The position numbers and the translations under genes were made by a program. Shown in pieces: positions 51,869 through 60,557 of a DNA stretch of 64,000 nt. The notes beneath the pieces are model-generated. The model had not been told where the DNA came from, did not search any database, and saw only the letters and a program-made list of their open reading frames with translations. The DNA lies in contig NZ_JBHLUA010000022.1 in the NCBI RefSeq assembly GCF_042433895.1, forward strand, positions 1 to 64,000. The letters run 5' to 3'. Each line of letters begins with the position of its first letter. Position 1 is the stretch's first letter. The stretch comes from Mesonia maritima. Its GTDB lineage: Bacteria; Bacteroidota; Bacteroidia; Flavobacteriales; Flavobacteriaceae.

Positions 51869-53364
51869 TGAAATTAATCACTTCTAAAATACTGAAAGAG
51901 TTCGATTTAAATTCTTTTAGAACTGACTTAAGTTTATATTTAAGAATCTGCGAATTCTTTAAAATGAAGATTGAAAACAAGGAAATTCCACCACATTCGT
52001 TATTACCTTCTACCCGAAATTTAGCAGAAAAACTATCGGTTTCAAGAAGCACGATTATAAAAGCGTATGATTTTTTAATTTTAGAAGGATTTATTGAATC
52101 AAAAAAAGGAGCAGGATATTGGGTAAGTGACAGAGAAACCTATTTTTCCCCACACGAGGAAATTGATGAAGAAATAAATTATCCTGAACTTTCCAAAAAA
52201 GGAAAATCTTTTCAAGAAAATGTTTCGCTCATCAATAGTACTTCTGAAAAATTTGTAGCCTTTAGACCAGGCTTACCGCCACTTGATATTTTTCCGGTAA
52301 ATCAATGGAAAAAACTTTCAAACTTGTATTGGCGAAATATAAAATCTTCCGCACTTTCCTATTCTGATTCTTCCGGAATTGAAGCACTAAAAAAAAATAT
52401 CGCCAATTACCTTAACCTTATTCGTGGAATAAAATGCGATCATCATCAAGTCATAATTGTGTCCGGTTCGTTGCAGTCACTTTATTTAGTAGGAAATGCG
52501 CTTCTAAATACCGGTGATACGATGGTTATGGAAAATCCTACTTTTCCGAATGTTCATTCTATTTTTAGAAGTTTGCAAGCTAACATAAAAGCGCTACCGA
52601 TTGATGATGAAGGAATTATGCTAGACAAATTGCAATTAACCGAAAAAGAAAAACCTAAATTATTGCACGTTACGCCTTCGAATCATTACCCAACAGGAAT
52701 TCAAATGAGTAAAAAAAGAAAACTGGAAGTGTTAGAATGGGCGCATAAAAACGAAAGCATTATTATTGAGAATGATTATGATCACGAAATTAGCAATTGG
52801 CGCACTAAAAACGAATCGCTTTTCAGTTTAGATCACGAAAACCGTACGGTTTATTTAGGAACTTTTAATAGATTATTGCATCCATCTATTCGCTTAGGGT
52901 ATATGGTTGTTCCCTATTATTTGCTTGAAGTCATTAAAGCGCTACAAAAACATTCGCACCGTTTTGTTTCACCCTCCAATCAGGTAGTAATGAGTCAATT
53001 TATTGAAAAAAATCATCTTTATAATCATGTAAAAAATGTGGTCTCTATAGCTGAAGAACGAAAAGAAATTTTTCTTAAAAACTTTAAAGAGCATTTTAAC
53101 GAAAATATCACTATAAAACCTTCGCAAGCACGAAGTCTTCATATTCTTGCAGAACTTCCCGATACTATTTCAGACAAAGAAATTTCCAACGTATTTTATC
53201 ATCAAAATATTATTGCGCATCCTTATAGTAAATGTTTTATAAATACTGAAAAAGAAGGACTTATATTCGGCTATTCCTGTGTGCGAAATCCCGTAATTTC
53301 AAAAAAAATAAATAAAATGGCACGAATTTTTAATCCTAAAAGTGAGGAACTTCTTCAACATTAA
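51868..53364 (+). CDS. MocR/GabR-type regulator lacking the PLP lysine
   Basis: It has 498 residues: a GntR winged helix at about 18-88 ('LPSTRNLAEKLSVSRSTIIKAY', 'GFIESKKGAGYWVS') joined by a linker to an aminotransferase-fold domain (about 125-495, 'TPSNHYPTGIQMSKKRKLEVLEWA', 'RLGYMVVP'). In GabR, Asp279, Tyr281 and Lys312 hold PLP. The same spacing gives Asn302, Tyr304 and Arg335 here ('ENDYDHE', 'GTFNRLLHPSIRLGY'), so a Schiff base cannot form at that position. The start is TTG 51868, because the winged helix would be cut by the next ATG (51964). It probably controls the divergent operon and the next gene. Confidence 0.87.
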   Translation: MKLITSKILKEFDLNSFRTDLSLYLRICEFFKMKIENKEIPPHSLLPSTRNLAEKLSVSRSTIIKAYDFLILEGFIESKKGAGYWVSDRETYFSPHEEIDEEINYPELSKKGKSFQENVSLINSTSEKFVAFRPGLPPLDIFPVNQWKKLSNLYWRNIKSSALSYSDSSGIEALKKNIANYLNLIRGIKCDHHQVIIVSGSLQSLYLVGNALLNTGDTMVMENPTFPNVHSIFRSLQANIKALPIDDEGIMLDKLQLTEKEKPKLLHVTPSNHYPTGIQMSKKRKLEVLEWAHKNESIIIENDYDHEISNWRTKNESLFSLDHENRTVYLGTFNRLLHPSIRLGYMVVPYYLLEVIKALQKHSHRFVSPSNQVVMSQFIEKNHLYNHVKNVVSIAEERKEIFLKNFKEHFNENITIKPSQARSLHILAELPDTISDKEISNVFYHQNIIAHPYSKCFINTEKEGLIFGYSCVRNPVISKKINKMARIFNPKSEELLQH

Positions 53365-53367
53365 CCT

Positions 53368-53400
53368 AATTGGATTGGTTAACTTCTATAAACTGGTATG
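53368..53400. promoter_or_regulatory. Second repeat pair, likely operator upstream of the hydrolase gene
   Basis: In the opposite orientation to the first pair, AATTGGATTG (53368-53377) and AACTGGTATG (53391-53400) also start 23 bp apart. Against the complement of CATACCAATT they have two and one mismatches. They lie 54-86 bp before the hydrolase ATG. Confidence 0.55.
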
Positions 53401-53453
53401 CTTTCGATTGGCGAGGTTTTAAATAACTTGCCCGATGATCAATAATTTTTAAA

Positions 53454-54359
53454 ATGAAAAATTGCTATATCTTTTTTGGATTAATTCTTCTATTTATTTC
53501 GTGTGATGAAAATGATGTTTCTACGGAAGTAGATGAAGAAAAGATCACCGGTACCGGAGCTATTTATTATGACGAATATTCACCGCTGACTTCTAAACCT
53601 ATAAATGTATTTTATCATATTCCCGACGGTTATGCGACTTCGATGCCTATTCTTTTTGTTTTGCACGGCGCCGGAAGAAATGCCGCGGAATACAGAAATG
53701 CTTGGATAGAAGAAGCAAATGCGAAAAATATTATTATTATCGCTCCCGAATTTTCTGATGAAAATTTTCCCGGCGGAGATCAATATAATTTAGGAAACGT
53801 CTTTGTTGATGGTGATAATCCGTCAACACAAACTTTAAACAATGAAGCTAAATGGACATTTTCACTTATTGAGCCAATATTTAATAAGGTGAAAAGTCTT
53901 ATCGGAAATTCTTCTAACAAATATGATATTTACGGTCATTCTGCCGGCGCTCAATTTGCGCATCGTTTTTTAATGCTAAAACCAAACGCTAACGTCAATA
54001 CTATTATCGCTAGCGCAGCAGGTTGGTATACACTTCCAGACGATACAATTGAATTCCCTTACGGAATACAAAATTCACCTATCGAAAATATAGATGCTAG
54101 CAATTATTTTTCTAAAAAACTTATTATTCAAATTGGAACTCTAGATAATGATCCAAATTCTCCGGGATTGCGGCATAATTCTATAGTGGATATGCAAGGC
54201 GATAATCGCTATGATCGTGCCTATTATTTTTATAATGAAAGTAAAATGATTGCTGAAGAATTAAATATCAATTTTAATTGGCAACTTGTCGAAACACCAA
54301 ATGAAGATCATGACTATAAACTGACAATTCCACAAGCAGCAGATTTGTTATATAATTAA
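53454..54359 (+). CDS. Lipoprotein alpha/beta hydrolase (esterase/depolymerase-like)
   Basis: A protein of 301 residues with lipobox 'LLFISC' (Cys17). 'PILFVLHGAGRNAAEYRNAW' gives the oxyanion region, 'IYGHSAGAQFAH' the nucleophile Ser163, 'QIGTLDNDPNS' a candidate Asp and 'EDHDYK' a candidate His. The overall order resembles feruloyl-esterase or polyhydroxybutyrate-depolymerase-like hydrolases. It would sit in the periplasm or at the cell surface. It lies 89 bp after the MocR-type regulator and has a matching repeat pair upstream. The substrate is unknown. Confidence 0.85.
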   Translation: MKNCYIFFGLILLFISCDENDVSTEVDEEKITGTGAIYYDEYSPLTSKPINVFYHIPDGYATSMPILFVLHGAGRNAAEYRNAWIEEANAKNIIIIAPEFSDENFPGGDQYNLGNVFVDGDNPSTQTLNNEAKWTFSLIEPIFNKVKSLIGNSSNKYDIYGHSAGAQFAHRFLMLKPNANVNTIIASAAGWYTLPDDTIEFPYGIQNSPIENIDASNYFSKKLIIQIGTLDNDPNSPGLRHNSIVDMQGDNRYDRAYYFYNESKMIAEELNINFNWQLVETPNEDHDYKLTIPQAADLLYN

Positions 54360-54377
54360 TTTCAATTTTATTGTATA

Positions 54378-54412
54378 AAAAAACAGCTACTAAATTTTAG
54401 TAGCTGTTTTTT
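54378..54412. terminator. Terminator between the hydrolase gene and tRNA-Arg
   Basis: A perfect 16-bp stem (54378-54393 with 54397-54412), centred on CAGCTACTAAA and its complement, has a 3-nt loop and A/U flanks. It ends both convergent transcripts. Its minus-strand side begins right after the tRNA 3' end. Confidence 0.92.
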
Positions 54413-54413
54413 G

Positions 54414-54487
54414 TGACCCCGGCAGGATTCAAACCTGCAACCCTCAGAGCCGAAATCTGATGCGCTATTCAGTTGCGCCACGGAGCC
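54414..54487 (-). tRNA. tRNA-Arg (anticodon TCG)
   Basis: A 74-nt cloverleaf reads on the minus strand. The acceptor is GGCTCCG with CGGGGTC (two G-U pairs), the anticodon stem TCAGA/TCTGA has the loop TTTCGGC, so the anticodon is TCG, and the T arm is GCAGG-TTTGAAT-CCTGC. CCA is not encoded. It starts 18 bp after the GatB/YqeY-domain gene and is probably on the same transcript. Confidence 0.93.
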
Positions 54488-54505
54488 TATTTTCCAATTA
54501 AAATT

Positions 54506-54955
54506 TTAACTGGATAATTTATTCTTTACAATGTTTGAAATAGTTTTCCCATCAGCCTTTCCTGCCAATTCTTTTGAAGCGATCCCCATCACTTTTCCCA
54601 TATCTTTCATTCCTTCAGCATTTGTATCCGCAATAATTTTTTCAACTTTTGCTTCAATTTCTGCTTCGGAAAGTTGTTCCGGTAAAAATTGTGCGATTAC
54701 CTCGACTTGTTCTTCTTCTGGAATAGCTAAATCTTCGCGGTTTTGCTCTCTATAAACTTGCGCGCTATCTTTACGTTGCTTTACAAGTTTTTGAACAAGT
54801 TTTACCTCTTCTTCTTCAGTAAGTTCTTGATGGTTATTTTCAGTTTTCGCTAAAAGAATTGCTCCTTTTACTGCACGTAATGCTTCTAAAGCAGCTGCAT
54901 CTTTTGCTTTCATAGCTGCTTTCATTTGTGTCATCACTTCTTTTTCTAAACTCAT
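54506..54955 (-). CDS. GatB/YqeY domain-containing protein
   Basis: It has 149 residues, mostly helical. Family blocks are 'VMTQMKAAMKAKDAAALEALRAVKGAILLAKTE' at the start and 'DMGKVMGIASKELAGKADGKTISNIVKNKL' at the end, which resembles the tRNA-binding tail of GatB. The role is not settled; relatives may aid amidation of mischarged tRNA. It lies at the end of the dcw cluster, 98 bp after ftsZ beyond a hairpin, and just before the tRNA-Arg gene. Confidence 0.92.
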   Translation of the reverse strand: MSLEKEVMTQMKAAMKAKDAAALEALRAVKGAILLAKTENNHQELTEEEEVKLVQKLVKQRKDSAQVYREQNREDLAIPEEEQVEVIAQFLPEQLSEAEIEAKVEKIIADTNAEGMKDMGKVMGIASKELAGKADGKTISNIVKNKLSS

Positions 54956-55000
54956 CGCTTGATTTATTTTGAAATGCGAAGATAGTTATTCTAATGAAAA

Positions 55001-55032
55001 ACCCGAAGATAATTCATTAGAAAACTTCGGGT
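55001..55032 (-). terminator. Hairpin terminator after ftsZ
   Basis: ACCCGAAG (55001-55008) pairs with CTTCGGGT (55025-55032). On the minus strand the stem is followed by TTTTTC. The loop of 16 nt is long, so termination may be partial. Confidence 0.6.
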
Positions 55033-55053
55033 GATTCATCGCCTATCAATCAA

Positions 55054-57054
55054 TTAATCTACATTATCGTGCAAGAAAGAATTATTGCTTCTAAACGTCA
55101 TTTCGTCATTACTATCATTGCTTAAACTTGTACGCGATAATTTTTCTTGCGAACCAGGTTTATCGTTATCTAAGTCTAAACCTGCACGTTTGTATGCCGG
55201 TTGTTTTTCAATTTCATCTATATTGCTATTATTTCTGAATTTATAGTTGAAATTTTTCATTCGTGCTCTACGTTCTGCGGCACGAGCAATTAAATCTTCA
55301 GAAATAGGATTATTAAACGGATCTATTTCTTCGTTATCTTCTGAAGCTGATTTTTGCTGTTCGTTAGAAGTGGTTTTGACTTCAAATTTTGAAGTTTTAT
55401 CTTCAGCTGGTTCTTCTTTTTTTGGAGTAGGTTTAGCTTGTTCTAAATCTTTTTCCAACTCCATATAATCTTCTAAACTGTAACGTTTTTCTTCCGTTTG
55501 CTTTTCAGACTGAAAATTAGATTGAACTTCCTCAGGTGCGTTCACTTCAATATTATTAGGCTCTTCTTCAAGATTAAAAACTATTTTCTCTTCAGAAGTT
55601 TCTTCATTTATTTCATTTGAAATAGTTTTTTCTTCTTCTTTTAATGGAAAATCGAAGGTAAACATTCCCTGCTCTTCACTTTCTGAATGAGAAGAAATTG
55701 GTTTTACTTCCTCAGGTTCATTTACTTCAATATCGCGAACATTTTGATGCGCATCAATAATTACAAAATCATCTTCATTATATTTAACCTCTTCATAATC
55801 TACTTCTAAATCGCGTATTAACGAAGAAGTAGGAATTAATTCCATCGTATTTTCAGGAGATTGAGGTGTTGGATTAGAAGGCTGTTCCTTTTTAGGTTCC
55901 TCTTCTTCTAACGTATGAACAATTTTCTTTGGTTCTTCTTTTTTAACAGGCTGTTGCGTTCTGTTGGTATTTACATTTCCTTCATTTTTAGGCGTTAAAT
56001 TATGAACCGCCCGTTGCTCATCTTCCAGGGTGTGAATTATTTTTTTGGTTTCTGTATTAACAATAACATTTTGTTGTTCCATGTTAAATCCCGTAGCAAT
56101 TACGGTAACAGAAATAGATTCTTCTAAATTTTCATCATCACCAACACCCATAATAATATTAGCGCTGTGACCGGCTTCCGCTTGAATGTGATCATTAATT
56201 TCACCAATTTCATCGATCGTAATTTCTTCTGAACCGGAAACAATAAGCAGCAACACGTTTTTGGCTCCGGCAATTTTATTATCATTTAATAAAGGTGAAT
56301 CTAATGCTTTCATAATCGCTTCTTGCGCTCGATTACTTCCTGAAGCAGCTGCAGAACCCATAATTGCTGTTCCGCTATTGCTTAAAACGGTTTTCGCGTC
56401 ACGCAAGTCAATATTTTGCGTGTAGTGATGCGTAATTACTTCAGCAATTCCTCGAGAAGCGGTTGCTAAAACCTCATCGGCTTTAGAGAAACCAGCTTTA
56501 AAACCTAGGTTTCCGTATACTTCGCGCAGTTTATTATTGTTAATTACAATAAGCGAATCTACATTTTTACGCAGTTTTTCAACTCCTAATTGTGCTTGTT
56601 CATTTCGCATTTTGCCTTCAAACTGAAATGGAATAGTGACAATTCCTACAGTAAGAATATCCATTTCTTTAGCTTGCTTAGCGATAATTGGCGCAGCTCC
56701 AGTACCGGTTCCACCACCCATTCCAGCAGTTATGAATACCATTTTTGTATTGGTATCGAGCATGGTTTTTAAGTCCTCAAAACTTTCTAACGCGGCTTGC
56801 TCACCAATTTCAGGGTTTGCTCCTGCTCCTAATCCTTCGGTTAAATTTACTCCCAACTGAATTTTTATAGGAACGGGACTGTTTTCTAAGGCTTGAGCAT
56901 CGGTATTGCAGACTACAAAATCTACTCCGTTAATTCCTTGTTGAAACATGTGATTAATCGCGTTTGATCCACCGCCACCAACGCCAATAACTTTAATTAC
57001 GTTGGATTGATTTTTGGGAAGATCGAATGAAATGTCGAATTCTGTGCTGCTCAT
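55054..57054 (-). CDS. ftsZ: Cell division GTPase FtsZ, long C-terminal form
   Basis: Tubulin-like GTPase that forms the division ring. The GTPase core (about 1-325) has 'VIGVGGGGSNAINHM', the tubulin signature 'TAGMGGGTGTGAAPIIA' and 'RNEQAQLGVEKLRK'. After it comes an acidic linker of nearly 290 residues, full of Glu, Lys and Pro, with short repeated pieces ('KKIIHTLEDE', 'KKIVHTLEEE'). The motif 'EIEKQPAYKRAGLDLD' (about 613-628) resembles the FtsA-binding C-terminal peptide but is followed by about 40 more residues ending FLHDNVD. The total of 666 is far longer than E. coli FtsZ (383). It is preceded by ftsA (49 bp). Confidence 0.97.
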   Translation of the reverse strand: MSSTEFDISFDLPKNQSNVIKVIGVGGGGSNAINHMFQQGINGVDFVVCNTDAQALENSPVPIKIQLGVNLTEGLGAGANPEIGEQAALESFEDLKTMLDTNTKMVFITAGMGGGTGTGAAPIIAKQAKEMDILTVGIVTIPFQFEGKMRNEQAQLGVEKLRKNVDSLIVINNNKLREVYGNLGFKAGFSKADEVLATASRGIAEVITHHYTQNIDLRDAKTVLSNSGTAIMGSAAASGSNRAQEAIMKALDSPLLNDNKIAGAKNVLLLIVSGSEEITIDEIGEINDHIQAEAGHSANIIMGVGDDENLEESISVTVIATGFNMEQQNVIVNTETKKIIHTLEDEQRAVHNLTPKNEGNVNTNRTQQPVKKEEPKKIVHTLEEEEPKKEQPSNPTPQSPENTMELIPTSSLIRDLEVDYEEVKYNEDDFVIIDAHQNVRDIEVNEPEEVKPISSHSESEEQGMFTFDFPLKEEEKTISNEINEETSEEKIVFNLEEEPNNIEVNAPEEVQSNFQSEKQTEEKRYSLEDYMELEKDLEQAKPTPKKEEPAEDKTSKFEVKTTSNEQQKSASEDNEEIDPFNNPISEDLIARAAERRARMKNFNYKFRNNSNIDEIEKQPAYKRAGLDLDNDKPGSQEKLSRTSLSNDSNDEMTFRSNNSFLHDNVD

Positions 57055-57103
57055 AATTCTATAATTTTCCTTTTCTTAGTATTTTCTTTTTCTTAGCTTT
57101 TTT

Positions 57104-58480
57104 TTATTCTGCGTTGTCTAAAAAATCTTTAAAATCCTCAAACCATTTCTCGAAGATATTTTTGCGTTTTCTAGACGGTTTTGGTTCCGGAGCTTCTGGG
57201 TCTTTTTTTAATTCTTCTTCGGCTTCGGGAATTTCTTGATCAAAAGTTTCTTCTACTGCAGGGGCAGAAGCTCCTTCTGTAACTTTTTCTTCTTTATGTT
57301 CTTCTTCTTTTCTTTTTTTAATCTTTTCAATGCTGTTCAATACAAGTCCAATTGCAGTTGCGTACATCGGGCTAGTCGTTTCTTCGTCACTATTTCCAGC
57401 TAAATGTTCATTAGGATAACCGATTCTGGTATCCATTCCTGTGATGTATTCCACCAATTGTTTTAGGTGTTTTAATTGTGCACCACCACCAGTAATTACA
57501 ATTCCTGCAATTAATTTTTTCTTCTGTTCTTCGTGCCCATAATTTTTAATCTCCAAGTAAACTTGTTCAATAATTTCAACTACTCTAAAGTGAATTATTT
57601 TTGAAAGATTTTTTAACGTGATTTCTTTAGGTTCTCTTCCGCGCAAACCGGGAATAGAAACAATTTCGTTGTCTTTATTTTCGCCAGGCCAAGCTGAACC
57701 GAATTTCACTTTTAGTAATTCGGCTTGCTTTTCAATAATTGAACAGCCTTCTTTTATATCTTCGGTAATAACATTTCCTCCAAACGGAATAACCGCGGTA
57801 TGACGAATAATTCCGTCTTTAAAAATGGCAAGATCTGTAGTTCCGCCACCAATATCGATTAACGCGACACCAGCTTCTTTTTCTTCTTGACTTAATACGG
57901 CATTGGCTGAAGCTAACGGTTCTAAAGTTACGCCGGTAAGATCTAAACCTGCACTTTTTATACAGCGACCAATATTTCTAATGGAAGAAATTTGACCAAC
58001 CACTACGTGAAAATTGGCTTCAAGACGACCGCCGTACATTCCGATAGGTTCGGTGATTTCAGCCTGACCGTCGACTTTAAATTCTTGCGGAAGCACATGA
58101 ATAATTTCTTCACCGGGAAGCATGACTAATTTATGCACTTGATTACATAAAATATCGATATCTTTTTCACTAATTACTTCATCTGAATTTTCTCTCGTAA
58201 TGTAATCGCTATGTTGTAAACTGCGAATATGTTGCCCGGCAATACCTACAACAACTTCGCTTATTTTTATACCAGAATCGGTTTCTGCTTCTTGAACTGC
58301 TTGCTGGATAGATTGAATGGTTTGCGTAATATTATTGACAACACCACGGTGAACACCTAAACTTTTTGAGCGACCAATACCCAAAATTTCCATTTTTCCG
58401 TATTCATTATTACGACCAATCATGGCCACAATTTTTGTGGTTCCTATGTCTAATCCTACTGCAATGTCTTTATCTTCCAT
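57104..58480 (-). CDS. ftsA: Cell division protein FtsA
   Basis: Actin-like ATPase that anchors FtsZ to the membrane. The 458 residues have 'VGLDIGTTKIVAMIGRN', 'HVLPQEFKVDGQAEI', the phosphate loop 'VALIDIGGGTTDLAIFKDG' and 'IVITGGGAQLKHLKQLVEY'. An extension rich in Glu, Lys and Pro (about 380-440) separates the core from a final amphipathic helix, 'IFEKWFEDFKDFLDN', likely the membrane-binding tail. It lies 12 bp after ftsQ and upstream of ftsZ. Confidence 0.97.
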   Translation of the reverse strand: MEDKDIAVGLDIGTTKIVAMIGRNNEYGKMEILGIGRSKSLGVHRGVVNNITQTIQSIQQAVQEAETDSGIKISEVVVGIAGQHIRSLQHSDYITRENSDEVISEKDIDILCNQVHKLVMLPGEEIIHVLPQEFKVDGQAEITEPIGMYGGRLEANFHVVVGQISSIRNIGRCIKSAGLDLTGVTLEPLASANAVLSQEEKEAGVALIDIGGGTTDLAIFKDGIIRHTAVIPFGGNVITEDIKEGCSIIEKQAELLKVKFGSAWPGENKDNEIVSIPGLRGREPKEITLKNLSKIIHFRVVEIIEQVYLEIKNYGHEEQKKKLIAGIVITGGGAQLKHLKQLVEYITGMDTRIGYPNEHLAGNSDEETTSPMYATAIGLVLNSIEKIKKRKEEEHKEEKVTEGASAPAVEETFDQEIPEAEEELKKDPEAPEPKPSRKRKNIFEKWFEDFKDFLDNAE

Positions 58481-58492
58481 AATAAAAAAGTA

Positions 58493-59209
58493 TCACTTTT
58501 TAGTGCAAACAACTTGATTTTCAAACTGTAAATTCACGCTTGTATAAGCATCGAGCTTTTTATCGATATAGGCTTTTTTATAAAATGCTTTAAAATTATC
58601 TACCTTTCTTTCTATCGCTGAAATTTTTCCGAAAAGAACTTCAAAATCCAGCGTTCGTAACTGCAACTTATAATCGCCATTTTCTAAACGATCTATAGCA
58701 GTGATATGTTTGGTTAAAAATTCATCTTTTTCGATCTTCTTCAACAACGGAAATATTTCTGCTATTTCTTTTTCTGAAATATTACTCACCCACGGAACGC
58801 GCGCCGAATAATTTGCAGAAAGCGGCATTTTTTTTCCGTTAGTATCGATATAAAAATGCTTTTTATTTGCTACTCGGGCAATTGGTTTTCGCTGGGTAAT
58901 TAGCGTTCCTAAACTTCCGTCGACGGTTAAATAAACTTCTGCATCTTCAATCATATCGTGGTTATCTAACACGCTTTCTAACTTATTCAAAACTAAAATT
59001 TCTTTGCTTACGTTTTGAACGGAATCCGGATTTACTATCAACAACTTATTAACCGCGTTTTCAGTGATGTAGAGGTTTTCTCCATTGGTAAACGCAACTT
59101 CTACAGATTTTAAGTTGCGCGTAGCGTGTCTTTTTGCAGAAAAACTGTACAGAAAAACCACTAAAATTAATAGAGCAAAAGCTTTTATGTAATTCCAATT
59201 AATTTTCAT
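58493..59209 (-). CDS. ftsQ: Cell division protein FtsQ
   Basis: A bitopic membrane protein of the divisome with 238 residues. A short cytoplasmic N-terminus, one membrane helix ('AFALLILVVFLYSFSA', about 10-25) and a periplasmic part follow. The latter has 'VEVAFTNGENLYITENAVNKLL', 'DAEVYLTVDGSLGTLITQRKPIARV' and 'TAIDRLENGDYKLQLRTLDFEVLFG', which match FtsQ/DivIB beta and POTRA-like portions. It overlaps murC by 11 bp, so it is translationally linked. Confidence 0.92.
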   Translation of the reverse strand: MKINWNYIKAFALLILVVFLYSFSAKRHATRNLKSVEVAFTNGENLYITENAVNKLLIVNPDSVQNVSKEILVLNKLESVLDNHDMIEDAEVYLTVDGSLGTLITQRKPIARVANKKHFYIDTNGKKMPLSANYSARVPWVSNISEKEIAEIFPLLKKIEKDEFLTKHITAIDRLENGDYKLQLRTLDFEVLFGKISAIERKVDNFKAFYKKAYIDKKLDAYTSVNLQFENQVVCTKK

Positions 59210-60557
59210 TAATCAATTCGATTTTTATTTTTTCTACCTCTTCTCCAATATCGCCGGCACCCATTACTACAATTACTTTTTCGTTGGTATTTTTCACTGC
59301 TTTTGGAAGTTCGGATTTTGACACTATTTTTTTCTTCTGAAGTGAAATCTTTTCAAGTAAAACTTCACTGGTAATTCCATCGATAGGTTTTTCGCGCGCC
59401 GGATAAATATCAAGTAAAAAAACATTATTGAATTTTGAAAGACTTCTGGCAAATTCTTGCATAAAATCTCTTGTTCTGCTAAATAAATGTGGCTGAAAAA
59501 TCGCTAAAATTTCTTGATTAGGATGCATTTCTGAAATGGCTTGATGAACCGCATTAATTTCAGTTGGGTGATGCGCGTAATCTTCAATTAAAATGTAATC
59601 TTGAGTTTTTAAATGATAAGTAAACCTACGGTCTACGCCTTTAAATGTTTTTAAATGTTTTGCAGCTTTTTCTCCCTCGATCCCAAATTTCATGGCTAAT
59701 GCTAAAGCTGTAGCTGCATTAAAAATATTATGTCTCCCCGGTAAACCAAAAATTATATTTTGAATGGTCTCTTTAGGCGTTTTAAAATTAAAATGATAAT
59801 TACCGTTTTTAACTTCTATTTGTTGAACGCTGTAATCTGCTTCAACCTCAACCCCGATTGTTTTTCCGTTTAGATTTTTTAACCCGTATTTGTAGAAAAA
59901 ATTTTCAGGATTTTTAATTTTTGCTGCAAACTCTTGAAATGAATGTTGTAAAGATTTTTCTTCCTTATAAATATCTAAATGGTCGGCATCCATAGAAGTT
60001 ATTGCCGCGATGGTTGGTTTTAGTTGTAAAAATGAGCGATCGAATTCATCGGCTTCTACAACCACAACTTCATTTCCATCAGAAATAAAATTGGTTTGGT
60101 AATTCTCACTAATACCGCCTAAAAAAGCGGTAAGTTTTACTCCGCACTGCTTCAAAATATGTGCTAAGATGGCAGTAGTAGTGGTTTTCCCGTGGGTTCC
60201 AGCTACTGCTAAAGTGGGAAGATCTGCTGTTATCATTCCTAAAACTTCTGCACGTTTTTTAACCAAAAATTGCTTCTCGTTAAAAAACTGATAAAGCGGA
60301 TTTTCCACCGAAACAGCGGGAGTATAAACTACCAAAGTTTTTTCTTTTATGTGAAAAGCTGCCGGTAATTGCTGAACTTCATCGGTGAAAAATACAGAAA
60401 TTTCATCGTTTTCCAATTTTCGGGTAAGTTCAGTTTCGGTTTTATCGTAGCCGGCAACATTTTTTCCATTCAATTTAAAATAACGCGCAAGCGCGCTCAT
60501 TCCTATTCCGCCAATGCCGATAAAATATATATTTTCTATGTCTTTAAATGGATTCAC
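59199..60557 (-). CDS. murC: UDP-N-acetylmuramate--L-alanine ligase
   Basis: Adds L-Ala to UDP-MurNAc, the first peptide step of peptidoglycan synthesis. The 452 residues show 'IYFIGIGGIGMSALARYFK', the ATP loop 'AVAGTHGKTTTTAILAHIL', 'VVEADEFDRSFLQLKP', 'PGRHNIFNAATALALA' and 'LIEDYAHHPTEINAV'. The start is GTG (60557), overlapping the murG stop by 4 bp, and the end overlaps ftsQ. Confidence 0.97.
   Translation of the reverse strand: MNPFKDIENIYFIGIGGIGMSALARYFKLNGKNVAGYDKTETELTRKLENDEISVFFTDEVQQLPAAFHIKEKTLVVYTPAVSVENPLYQFFNEKQFLVKKRAEVLGMITADLPTLAVAGTHGKTTTTAILAHILKQCGVKLTAFLGGISENYQTNFISDGNEVVVVEADEFDRSFLQLKPTIAAITSMDADHLDIYKEEKSLQHSFQEFAAKIKNPENFFYKYGLKNLNGKTIGVEVEADYSVQQIEVKNGNYHFNFKTPKETIQNIIFGLPGRHNIFNAATALALAMKFGIEGEKAAKHLKTFKGVDRRFTYHLKTQDYILIEDYAHHPTEINAVHQAISEMHPNQEILAIFQPHLFSRTRDFMQEFARSLSKFNNVFLLDIYPAREKPIDGITSEVLLEKISLQKKKIVSKSELPKAVKNTNEKVIVVMGAGDIGEEVEKIKIELINEN

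Noticed and set aside
53361..53382. Hairpin TTAACC/GGTTAA at the MocR-type stop as a terminator
   Set aside because: Only 6 bp of AT-rich stem and no U-run follow; part of it belongs to the proposed operator repeat.
55247..56860. Plus-strand frames inside ftsZ
   Set aside because: They are antisense to a well-conserved gene and lack any motif.
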